From Chrysogorgia sp. JL179-B06 (Eukaryota; Cnidaria; Anthozoa; Scleralcyonacea; Chrysogorgiidae), in assembly GCA_035772405.1 (NCBI GenBank), contig JAYKKM010000054.1, positions 4,729,001 to 4,793,000 on the forward strand: a stretch of DNA of 64,000 nt, in the 5' to 3' direction. Each line of letters opens with the position of its first letter. Position 1 is the first letter of the stretch. The position numbers and the translations under genes are program-made. The notes beneath the pieces are model-generated. The model was not told where the DNA came from, made no database searches, and was given only the letters and a program-made list of their open reading frames with translations. Shown piece after piece: positions 1-36,715 of the stretch.

Positions 1-39
1 GCTTGAAAAATCAAAGATTTTCCAAACGATGTCGGCAGG

Positions 40-721
40 TTAAGGTGGCTCCCTACTGTTTCTTGAAAGGTGGCAAAAATGCAAATTTCAATCTCGAAAA
101 GTGCCCATGGATATTTGGGAAAAGATTGAAACTAAAGCTATGCTGAGAATAACTTTCAGGGCATCAAATACTATTAATGGCTAAAGTGTTTCATCTGTTG
201 CTATGACAACAGTGACGTTTCAAAATGGCCGAAAATGAACATTTCATCTAATTTATTTGGCAAACGAGTCGGTGAACCCCGATTTTTTTTGCATTTAAAC
301 ATTTCTTTTAGTTTAATTAATAAATAGGCAGATTAAAAGAAAATTCTGTGGAGCCAATTTTTTAAAAAACTAAAAAAACATGATTTTTTTTGTGTAAAAT
401 AATTGGCTCCACAGAATTTTTTTTTAATCTGCCTATTTATTAATTAAACTAAAAGAAATGTTTAAATGCAAAAAAATTCGGTGGTCACCGACTCGTTTGC
501 GAAATAAATTAGATGAAATGTTCATTTTCGGCCATTTTGAAACGTCACTGTTGTCATAGCAACAGATGAAACACTTTAGCCATTAACAGTATTTGATGCC
601 CTGAAAGTTATTCTAAGCATAGCTTTAGTTTCAATCTTTTTCCAAATATCCTTGGGCACTTTTCGAAATTGAAATTTGCATTTTTGCCACCTTTCAAGAA
701 ACAGTAGGGAGCCACCTTAAC
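40..721. repeat. Long near-perfect hairpin MITE
   Basis: The first half (from about 40) and the second half (to about 721) are inverted copies over roughly 320 bp each. They meet around a short AT-rich loop near 365-395. Shared landmarks are the GTTAAGGTGGCTCCC ends, the GTTGCTATGACAACAG block and the TTAATTAATAAATAGGCAG block. No coding sequence is visible. It looks like a foldback-type non-autonomous DNA transposon upstream of the CYFIP exons. Confidence 0.85.
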
Positions 722-1050
722 ATAAACATGTTGGCCTGGAAAGTATTTCTCCAACGCCTCTACTTGTTTACTTTAGGATATAGCTCCTTCAAATTAAACG
801 TATAACAAACTATTTCTAAGGCACTATTCCAGAGAATATCAATATTTCGAACGCCATGTTTTTTGAGATACAAAATTAATTATACGATACAAGCGCCAAT
901 CATAAGGCTTCTTACTCTATTTGTGCTTTTGAACCAATCACACGCAGTTACTTATAATCGTGTAAGTAATACGTCACGGAACACGATTAGCGTCGCAGTT
1001 TGGCAGACCGTAATTTCCGCTTTCGAAATTTCGGGCTGCGGGCAGGCTAG

Positions 1051-1378
1051 CTTAAAGGTGCTGTCCAGTCCGTTCTGCGCATGTCTGATATTTCAAACGT
1101 GGGGGACCCCATATGTCAACAAACTTCAACGGAATAGATTTCCGACAGTTCGAAAGCGAGTATTTGTGAAAGGTGGCGAAGGCGCGAGTGGTAGTTTGAT
1201 ATATTATCCACATTTAGGAACAGAACAGCTTCTTATAACATGCTTTTTAGGTGGAAAAGCTCAAGCGTGGAAAACAAATCCGCAATACTTCATGTTCAAG
1301 TTTATATAATGCAATGTAAACAAATGATGTAAACAGAAACATGGACATGCGCAGAACGGACTGGACGGCACCTTTAAG
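1051..1378. repeat. MITE with 34-bp terminal inverted repeats
   Basis: Starts with CTTAAAGGTGCTGTCCAGTC and ends with its inverted counterpart GACTGGACGGCACCTTTAAG. The interior has no similarity I recognise. The 148-codon open frame that overlaps it (863-1309) is not supported as a gene. Confidence 0.75.
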
Positions 1379-1390
1379 TTTTTCTCACAA

Positions 1391-1513
1391 ATAAGCATAA
1401 AGGAGGAACAAGACGTGTGCATCGAGAGCCTGGTGGTCGAAAGGAAAGACGTTCTTGCAGTCTTGCTGACTAGCTATGGGAAGAGTCTGATAATATCAAC
1501 TGCTTCCTTATAA
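1391..1513 (+). pseudogene. RecQ-like helicase fragment (Walker A region)
   Basis: A 40-codon stretch reads like the start of a RecQ/DEAD-type helicase core: a KEEQ..CIESLVV..KDVLAVL segment followed by YGKSLI. Motif I in this family is normally LPTGYGKS. Here it reads LLTSYGKS, so the Pro and first Gly are replaced, and a stop follows eight codons later. Nothing recognisable as motifs Ia-VI follows. I read it as a decayed piece of a RecQ-like ORF of the kind spread with transposons in invertebrate genomes. The family call rests on this short motif only. Confidence 0.45.
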
Positions 1514-2234
1514 TGCAGTTCAGTGAACAGCAATTGTAGAAGTTCACTATTTTTATTTTTTAGCACACTTTTTGTAGACAGAGCAATTGCGGTCTTCGCA
1601 ACGGGTATTGATGATGGCGAGAATTCCGGGCGTTTTTTTTTAACATTTTAAAATCTTTGCAATTGTTGATCCTTCTCTCACAAGATATGCATAGGAAATG
1701 AGGCGAAGAATCGTCTCTCGAGATACGTTGCCTATGCTGAGTTCTTTTGCCACACAAAGGCAGATAAACGACAGCGCGAACTTGAACTCCCTGAACTAGA
1801 ACACTTCTTTGGAATCACAGTCGACTTTTTAATACTAACACTCCAAAGATAAGGTTTGGTGATTTACAGGTTTTATTAGAAAGGCCAATTGATCATGTCG
1901 AAAACGTATTTTGCTCTCCTGACAAACAAACACGTGATATGAAATTTGAAACGTCACAAGAAAAGCGTATATACCAGCCTACAAAACAACATGCTGCATG
2001 CAACACTAGACCTGCAGTTGGGTTAAGTCAATCATGGTCTAGCTGAGAAAAAAAACCCTCCCTCTACATTAATGACAATTCTAAATTCCCTACCCCTTGA
2101 CGGCACTGTTAAAATATATCCCAGATTGTGAGGTACACGTGACCAGCCGAGTCTTTCCGCAGCGGGGCTGGGGCACGAGGGGATACCCCTCTTAAGGGGA
2201 CACTTAGGCGAGCTCCCAAAGGTGTCCGTTTAAT
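1514..2234. other. No gene seen; unique-looking intergenic or intron DNA
   Basis: Only short open frames without recognisable domains. This could lie inside an upstream CYFIP intron, because the exon preceding 4359 in the conserved gene was not found anywhere in 1-4358. Confidence 0.4.
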
Positions 2235-4270
2235 AGACCTTATTAATAAGTCTCGCGTCAGCAGCCCAAAGCAGCTCTATGACGTAGTTTGCGGTAAAGG
2301 GAAGCTCCGCATGGCCATTTTGTTTACTTCATTTTAAATGCTTTCTATAAAAATGCTTTCTATGTTTATCATAGTTTGTATTGTCATTGTTATTTTTTTG
2401 AGTTTTACTTTAGTTTAGCTGTCATCGACGTACGACCTTTGCTCACTCCTCATGTGGTTAGATTTATATGCCACAAAAAGTATATAACTTCCAATCATTT
2501 CCTGTTCTTGTTTCTTAAATCTCCCAGTCTCATAAGCGTGTATGAACACAGTGCCAAGGTGTAAATAATCGGTGAAGTCGATAAATTTCATAAGTTCCCT
2601 TCGGACAAAGCACGAGGGTTGTTGCGGATAAGAAGAGCCAAAAACAAATACTTCCAGGTAAGTCGATCGTAAGTCGATCGATCGATGCATGAACGAGGCT
2701 TTGTTAGCTATGTTGCATTGTATTGTACTTAAAACCGACCTATTGATAACTGATACTTACGCACAGAAAGGTTTTTAAGCTCAAACATTTTCATTTCATG
2801 GTTATATTAAACAGGTGAGAAACCACATTTGTATGTTCGCTGCATTTAAAAACTGAGGTTATCGAGTTTCAGCAGATCAGCGAGGTCTGTACCACGAGCA
2901 GTAAAACCCCTCTGGCAACAATTTCACTAAACATGTGTGAAGAAAACGTGCATGAACCATCTGTACTTTCAAAAGATAACTGTATTCAGCACTGAAGACC
3001 ATGCAATCAATTTATCTCCAATAATATTTGAAAAATCTCGAAGATAGGTATAATGAATTGCTTGAAAATACCATAGTTAATATAATAACTATATGAAAAT
3101 ACCAATTACTACAATCGACAAATTCACAGCACCAGAGAAAACTAGAGCTTTTTCTTGCCATCGGTAATCAAAATACTTGGTATTGCAGTCGGCTTAAAAT
3201 AGTATTTCTTACAGAACGGATTAAACTCGATTAAACCGATTAAACTACACACACGTGTAGTGTTTTCTTAAAAAGGTTTCTATAGTGAGTAATACTGTCA
3301 TTACTAAGTGGGTTTTAAGTACAAATACAAATACAATACAATATAGAGCACCGTTCATGCATCTTTGTTGCCAAACGATCGACTTACCTGTAAGTTATTA
3401 GTTTTCGTCTCTTCTTAGGCCACATTAAAAAATTACTTGTTTAGCGTCCATGCACCCATTTCAAATTTTCCAGGTCGGGAGGGAGATTTTAATTTTTTTA
3501 TATTAAAAGCCGTCGCGACAAAGCAAACCAGATTCAAAATTTCAGTCAACCGTGGTTACACTTTTGTCTGATCATGGATCATGGTCTCATGCCCGACACA
3601 ATGGAGATCGTCAATGCTCAAATGGACAGTAAAACATGAGTAGGGTATTTCTAAGGTGGAAATACGATAGTTTTGATAGTTTAAACTATGTTTTGTGCAA
3701 AATAAAAAATAAAAATAAAATTGAGGTAGGGGACATTTCCCAGGTGGGGCAGGAACGCTAAACTTCTTTTTCTTTTTTATGTGGCCTTATCCGCAACAAC
3801 CCTCGTGCTTTTTCCTGGCGATTCCGAGGGGAACTTACGAAATGTCATTTCTCTGTTATAAATACACGGATTTATCGACTTCACCGATTATTTACACCTT
3901 GGCACTGTGTTCATACACGCTTATGAGACTGGAAGATTTAAGAAACAAGAACAGGAAATGATTGGAAATTATACTTTTTTGTGGCATATAAATCTAAACA
4001 CAGGAGTGAGCAAAGGTCGTACGTCGAGTAATGTACGAGTTTACCAGCTAAACTAAAGTGAGACTCAAAAAAATAACAATGACAATACAAACTATCATAA
4101 ACATAGAAAGAATTTTTAGCGTTAACTAAAGAAAATTACGTAAAACCTACCATTTTCGAGGCTTTCTTTCTTGTGCTTTAAAATGAAGCAAACAAAATGG
4201 CCGTGCGGGGTTTCCCTTTATCGCAAACTACGTCATTGGGCTGCTGACGTCAGACTTATTAAAATGGTCT
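2235..4270. mobile_element. 2-kb imperfect palindromic DNA transposon
   Basis: Arms of about 400-500 bp at 2235-2760 and 3310-4270 are inverted copies. The outer ends read AGACCTTATTAATAAGTCT and AGACTTATTAAAATGGTCT, and shared blocks include the TATCCGCAACAACCCTCGTGC motif near 2610-2631 and 3786-3806. The central 550 bp has no transposase I can recognise. The element ends about 90 bp before the first CYFIP exon of the window. Confidence 0.75.
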
Positions 4271-4358
4271 AGCGGTTCGACTGTATATCTTGAATATACT
4301 GTATCATGAATATGTATATATAAGATTTAGCAGTTTGAATTTTTTTTATCTATTTTAG

Positions 4359-29773
<25,415 letters not shown>

Positions 29774-30397
29774 ACATGGCGTTTATTTTCCCAAAGATGA
29801 GAAACTTTCCCATTAAAAATAAAAAAAGAAGAAAGAACTGTTTGAACCAGTTCTGAGAATCTAGACAAGAATAGAAATATAATGATAGTTCTGAGACTAA
29901 ATCCATGCAACTGTTTTTCCCAGTTATAGGAAAAACTACATCGCTCTTAAACAGAAATAATTGATTAAAATGTCGCATTCACACTAGCAATCAAGTTGGT
30001 AATTAATATTTGCTTTTAGATAATAAATTGCTAATGTTAATGTTTTCTTTGGTTTGAGAAAGCCACCGTTTTCATGAACAAGAAAATAAATTAATGAATA
30101 TTACACCAGTATATCAATATACAGCAAGTTTTCTTGGCTATTTTAGGCGGCTAGGTTAGGATAGGTTAATACTACTGCAGCTATATGGACTTTTGGTAAT
30201 TGTTTGCCACATGATTTGGTAATTACCTCTGAAAATATCTGGTCGTACTGAATTTGAGCCAAATATTGAATTTCGTTATGAATGTTAATAAATGGAAAGA
30301 CGAGAAGTACATATGTATACCTATAAGCAGAACACTGGAATCTTAATTGTTTATGATGTTTGAGTAAGACGAGCAGAAACTCCGGTTCGTTGTCTAA
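29774..30397. other. CYFIP 3' region; no further gene seen
   Basis: AT-rich sequence downstream of the CYFIP stop. An AATAAA hexamer at 29818-29823, about 45 nt after the stop, is a candidate poly(A) signal; another lies near 30085. Nothing else recognised. Confidence 0.4.
29818..29823 (+). terminator. Candidate poly(A) signal for CYFIP
   Basis: AATAAA in an A-rich stretch 45 nt after the stop codon. It may be an early signal; a 3' end at later hexamers is equally possible. Confidence 0.3.
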
Positions 30398-30462
30398 TTG
30401 TTATTAGATATTGTTATTAGATATTGATATTAGATATTGATATTAGATATTGTTATTAGATA
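30398..30462. repeat. 13-bp tandem repeat
   Basis: About five units of TATTAGATATTG plus T or A. Confidence 0.8.
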
Positions 30463-30501
30463 GAGAGTAGCGCAGACAATTGGTTGCAGCTTTTGTAAAA
30501 C

Positions 30502-31128
<627 letters not shown>

Positions 31129-31317
31129 TACACAAATGGGAAATTTGCGAACCTCGATACATACAGCTGCACAACAACAAAAACAACACCAAATTGAGTA
31201 CAGATATTTTGAGTACAAATATTTGTACGCCATCGTGAATTTCCGTAACATCTAAACTTATACGTTTACATTTTATGAAATTTTATGAAACAAAATAAAT
31301 TCTACCAAGTTCTACCA

Positions 31318-31660
31318 AGAAGAAATGTAATATATCTTGTCGTTCGTAAATTTCATCTTCCCTGCTAAAATTGATTTACTATTCACAGGGCGTCAAAGCA
31401 GGGAGACGTAAAGACATCTATTCCACCCTGATTCAACAGTGAAATACAATAAACGGATGTACTTAGGATCTAGATAAGTCCCTGGTTACGAGGTTGACCT
31501 GTTTAGACAAAATTCGCTCAATTCCCTTTCTTACTTTCAACTTTCTTACTGTGCAACGGCTTTGCGTATCCCTGCTTTGACGTCATTTCCTGTGAATAGT
31601 AAATCAACTTTAGCAGGTGGAAAAGGCATGAAGATGAAATTTGCGGATAACAAGATATTT
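31318..31660. repeat. MITE with arms of about 85 bp
   Basis: CTTGTCGTTCGTAAATTTCATCTTC..CCTGCTAAA and the inverse copy at 31568-31660 (AGCAGGTGG..GAAGATGAAATTTGCGG). Both arms include GATTTACTATTCACAG and the CAAAGCAGGGA block. Confidence 0.7.
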
Positions 31661-33057
31661 TACGGGTCAAGTCGCAGTGCTATTGAACGTCGATTTTCAT
31701 TGGTTAAAATTAAGACTCGCTTCCGCCTTTTCACAAGAGATTCTAACCAATCACAGAAAGCTTCTAACCAATCACAGACCTTCTTCAATAGCAATGCAAT
31801 CTTACAATTCTTCTCAAGAGATTCCAAAGATCACAAATATGTAAAATCGCAAAACCCCAGATTAGGTACTTTAAATAAATTAATTGAACCAATCCGTTTT
31901 TGTTGCAGCTTTTTAACAGGACGCTGCCTTCGCACGCCGTGCTCGGAAATTTGGCATACATATAAATGAATATATATAAATGAATATATATATAAATAAA
32001 TAAACTCAATACAGAATTTGTTTTGGACAACTCGCGTGGGTTAAACACACGCGTGTCGAGATGATCACTCGTCCCAGCGCCTTCGGCGAGAGACCATAAA
32101 GTAACTTTCACCTAAATATCATTTTAATTTTGAGTTTTTATTCATTCATTTATTGTAACGTAGGTGTATTTGCAACCAAATTTAAATACATGGCCATTGA
32201 AACAATAAGATAAAGATGTTTTAAATTCACAATATTCAAATCGAAATTCTCAGATAAAAGGGTTTTGCAATTTAAGTAATATCATGGAATGAGGGATATT
32301 AGTGAATAAATCTAAAAAGTTTTTACATTGAGTAAGTACATTGAGTTTCGGTATAATGTAAAACAGTAAAAACTCGTTGCTCTTTGGTCAGTTGAACCAT
32401 TTTTATTCGAACTGATGATATGACTAATTAGTACTTTGATAATTTGTTATGCAGTTATGCTCCTTCATACGATTAGAAGCTATTTTAAATTCCCAGGAGC
32501 ATAAAATCTTGTGCTTAACAACAATAGGTAAATTTCTAAAGGTCGCGTTTTTTTTATACACCCTGTAGAACCCATCCCCAACAGAATAGCAATACTAACC
32601 CTAACTGCCTCCATTGTCTTCCTCACGATTTACCAATCAGAATTAGGCGGGATGTTAAAGCTACTATACGTATCACCTGAAATTCCCCGTAAGACGAGGG
32701 GGTTGTAAAAGTCCCAAGGGCCGGAGGGACCTTCACAAATTCTTCCCATACTTTAAAGAATATTTAATCACTAATATCCCGAAATGTCATACTATTTACT
32801 TCGTAATATTTCGGTTACAGAAAATAAACTAAAAAATACACGTTTTACTGGTCTAAACAGTGAGCGAGATATAAGTATTTGGAGAAGAGAAGCAACCGCG
32901 AGAAAAAAGGACTAAGTGAGAACTTTCCTTGTCGGACTTGTACCATCACACCTTTCGGTCGACCCAAATGTTTCCTATGTTTCACAAATGAGCCATCTCC
33001 AAGGATTGTAGTGAACTTGTAATGAATATATTGCTTTTGATGTATGACCAGTATAGA
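31661..33057. other. Intergenic DNA, no gene seen
   Basis: Contains a short direct repeat of TTCTAACCAATCACAGA (31741-31780), an ATATATAAATGA repeat (31958-32005) and otherwise unique AT-rich sequence. Open frames are short and without domains. Confidence 0.45.
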
Positions 33058-33800
33058 CAAGCTTAGTTTATGTTTAGTTTCACACGCGCGTCTTCACCCG
33101 CTGCAGGTGAGAAGTTTTAATTAAAACATTTGTTCAATGTGTTCATAATTTATGCAACTCATACAAAGTGAGATAAAAATAGAATAATTCTTTACGTTAC
33201 TTGGCAACTATATATTTGGTTTATCTCAGTTGGTTTATCTTTGGTAAACAAAACAAAGACGAAGCGAAGACTTTACACGAGTGCTGTTGACACGGTTTAG
33301 AGATCAAGGACTTTAGCACGTGGAGAAAGAGCTGTTTAAGTTGGTATATTCAGCAGCTGTTAACATATATTAAGGTAAAGTATGAATATATATATATGTA
33401 TATATGGCTAGCCATTATTATTTACACGCTAACTTTACAACGCGTAGCCTTTTAAATTCGTGTATATATCAAGTGATTTCTTTCACCAAAGCATTCTTCC
33501 TCAGCAAATTAAGATTTCATCGGCTTCTTACGAATTGTTTGTCTCTCTAGCCTTGCATGTGGCAAATTTGTAACAATGGCCTTTCATCAACTTGCAGCAT
33601 AAGTAATTGTCAATTTTGAGCACCTCTAATTAATTTTCGCCTGTTGCAAACGTTGAACTTCCCCTCCCCTAAAGTAGGCCTGATACTCAGGTTAAAATCG
33701 AAAAGACGGTTGTTATGGTCAGCAGGCACTCAGAACTTAAAAATGACATGTTTTTATGGAATGCTACAAGTCTAGAAAAAGGCTATCCGCTTTCACGTGC
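33058..33800. repeat. Duplicated segment, upstream copy
   Basis: Shares long collinear similarity with 36716-37010 and 38380-38660: ACAAGCTTAGTTTATGTT, CATAATTTATGCAACTCA, CTTTGGTAAACAAAACAAA, CAGCTGTTAACATATATTAAG, then CTAACTTTACAACG, CCTTTTAAATTC.TGTAT and AACAATGGCCTTTCATCAAC. The copies are diverged. Confidence 0.75.
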
Positions 33801-33864
33801 GTGTAATTTAAAAAATGGAGGGGATTCAACGGCCGTATTGAGGAACAGTTGAATGAAATACAGT

Positions 33865-34247
33865 AAAAACCCTCGTATAAGAACCTAGATTTTTCCAAGC
33901 TAGCCTAAAAAGGTTCTTGTATAAATGGTGTTTACTGCAAAATTAGGTTATTTTTCTTAAACGGTTATTTTATTAAGAAAAAAGCGACTTGGTTTTGGTA
34001 AATGAGGTTACTGTGTGTAAATTCAATGGAACAAAATAACGTATACAACTGTAGACTTATATACACTATTTGTCTGCTTCTGGTTCATTTTCATTACTTT
34101 GTAAATTTTTAGTTTTGACTCTATTTGATAAAATAAGAACCTGCTTTCAAATTTTAGCCTTAAACAGGTTCTTATGTAAGGGGGCCTAAATGGAAAATCT
34201 TAGCCTAACAGGTTCTTAAAATCTAGGTTCTTATACGCGGGTTTTTT
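33865..34247. repeat. MITE with AAAACCC.CGTATAAGAACCTAGATTT ends
   Basis: A 383-bp element. Both ends carry TATAAGAACCTAGATTT in inverted orientation, and further AAGAACCTG and GGTTCTTAT subrepeats lie inside. Confidence 0.75.
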
Positions 34248-35190
34248 AATCAATCTGCGCAGTTGCCTGAGAGAATAAATTAAGCGCTACAAGTGCGAAA
34301 TAATATTCCAATATGATTGGACTGTTCGTATGTCCAATTAGTTCGATGATTAGTAGCGTTTATTGACGTAGGATTGTTGGGAAAGTGTGTCTAAAAATAC
34401 TTAAGTAATAAGAGTATACTTACGTATCTTCATGGAGGACCGCGTTTCGGATGATGTGCATGATATGCCCTCCTTCAGGTCAGATGGAGAATGAGAGCAA
34501 CGCGTTGCTATATATATATAGTGTGGGTGACGTAATGATGTCGGAAAAAAAGAGAACAAGAGAAAAGCAGAAAAAAGAAAACTGAATATAGCTGGAATCA
34601 GTTGTTGGGAGTCTAATGGCTTCAATCTGTTCTCAATATACTTTTAATCAATTGTGTTTTCCATCTGGCTACACAACCAGTACAACATGCCAACATTCTT
34701 GTAAATGAGCAATGCTTTGTCCTGTATGCCCTTGATGTTATTGGACAAACCATTTCCAGATTGGAAGACTGATTTTATATTAATCTTAATTTGCATGCAG
34801 ACTGACACATTGAAATTTTTTAAATATTAAAACGACATGTTGATTTTGATACTGTTGGTTGTTAAAATATAGTAAATGAAACTTGTTCTACAGAAAACGT
34901 TACGTTGCTCGATCAAATTCCTACTGCAAAACCATTTAAAAAATAAGCACACTCAATGTGCATGTATATACTGCTTGATGCAACTAAGATATATATGTGT
35001 AAGGCCACAGAAAATTCCTTGATTGGAAATAGTCGATCGTGATTTCCCGTTTCATTCTTCCGAGTTTTCATTGGCTCCGAAGCATTCTATTGTTACTTAC
35101 AGCCTCCTGGTCTACTGCGCCTGTGCAGTAGATACAAAAATTGAATAATTTATTTTTCATCACCCTTTAATAAAACATGACCCCCCTTAC
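34248..35190. other. Intergenic DNA, no gene seen
   Basis: 34380-34520 contains a CTTACGTA..GGATGATGTG..CCTTCAGGTCAGATG block that resembles the hairpin at 63020-63165. The rest is unassigned. Confidence 0.45.
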
Positions 35191-35194
35191 AAAA

Positions 35195-35660
35195 ATAAAC
35201 TATAGTTTTCATCCAAAAACTATAGTTTTCATCCAAAAACTATAGTTTTTGGGACGAAAACTATAGTTTTGATAAAAAAAACTATAGTTTGTCATTAAAA
35301 ACTATAGTTTTCCATAATAACTATAGTTCTCCACAAAAACCTATAGTTTCAATAAATAGTTTCGAACCTGAAACTATAGATGATTGAATAAAAACTATAG
35401 TTCTGATGAAAAACTATAGTTTTTATGAAAAACTATAGTTTTGCACAATAACTATAGTTCCCATCAATGAAAACTATAGATGATTGAATAAAAACTATAG
35501 TTTTGCACAATAACTATAGTTCCCATCAATGAAAACTATAGATGATTGTATAAAAACTATAGTTTTGATGGAAAACTATAGTTTTGCAGAATAACTATAA
35601 TTCCCATAAATGAAAAAATATATACTGTAGTTTTGCAAAATATAACTATAGTTTCTATAA
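35195..35660. repeat. Cluster of about 20 CTATAG palindromes
   Basis: The palindrome AAACTATAGTTT or a close variant recurs every 20-21 bp from 35198 to 35330, then at mixed spacing to 35650. A longer unit of about 62 bp (AAACTATAGATGATTG..CTATAGTTTTGCACAATAAC) is repeated between 35380 and 35600. Sequence between palindromes varies while the palindrome is kept. Confidence 0.85.
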
Positions 35661-36715
35661 ATAGTTTTCAAAATCAGAGTTTTCAATACTGCTTAAGTAA
35701 TGTAAACAAATGGAAGAAGATTTAAGTTTTAATTATTACAATAAGCAACTCAGGTTACATGTAAATGAACCAACTAGCTTTCTCTGTAAAATTTATTTTA
35801 ACCAACTCCTTTAATTGTTCTTGAACATATATTAATTTTTTTTAATTGATATTTAACAAGCTACAAGTAATATTCATAAAGTACATATTATTATGATCAA
35901 AGTATGATAACCTGTCAAGTAGCATAAACAGTAGAGCAATCTGTGGATATTTGAAGAAAAAAGTTACTGTTTCGCTCTATATCAGAGCTCATCAGCATGC
36001 CTAGGAAACACCAAAAACATGCAACATTGTTGCAGTCATTGAATCCGACATGGACAGCCCAACCTACAGACAAGTGAAGGTCTAGCTGAATTTTGCTGCT
36101 TAACCCAGAGCAGGGGGTTTGAAATCAGAGTTTTCCTTCTCCTAGGTGGGCTGCCTCCCAAGGCTGTTGAGCCCCACCTACCCAGAACTGTCTGGTTTTT
36201 AGGCGCCAGATACCCGCCTTTCACACCTCGACCCAAGCAGTTCTTATTAATTCAGACCTTATGGGATATTTCATGGATATAGAGGAGCTCAAATCTCTAC
36301 ATAATCCCGGTCATCCCAACATTTACATGTAACACCAACTAACCTTAAAATAATTGAGTCTAAATTGACTATTCCATTTCAACCATATTTGGCATATCAA
36401 CAAGATAGACCCTTTTTCATAAAGAAAATACTTGTGACCCCTTACTTTTTATCCGCCACCTCCATAAATAATGACCAAGTCGAGGGTGGTAATAAGATCG
36501 TGATGGACTGGAACCACCATTGTTTCGTGAACATTGAAGCAAATTGACAAAGTATCTATCGACTAGCTTGACAAGTTTAAACTGTCTCAGTAACTGTATT
36601 GTTTACTTTCGTTTTGAAAATTATTCATTATTTGTTTTGGAAAGTTTTTTTGGATTGAATAATCTACCTAAATTGTAGTGAATATATATACTGCCTTTAA
36701 TATATCCAGTCTAGA
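35661..36715. other. Intergenic DNA, no gene seen
   Basis: AT-rich, then a GC-richer patch (36040-36240) with only short frames. Nothing recognised. Confidence 0.45.

Noticed and set aside
863..1309. 148-codon plus-strand ORF with a hydrophobic start
   Set aside because: It spans most of a MITE and has no recognised domain or splice partners.
722..4350. Search for the CYFIP exon preceding 4359
   Set aside because: No sequence resembling the conserved block before RYNYSSEEKF was found, so the exon must lie upstream of the window.
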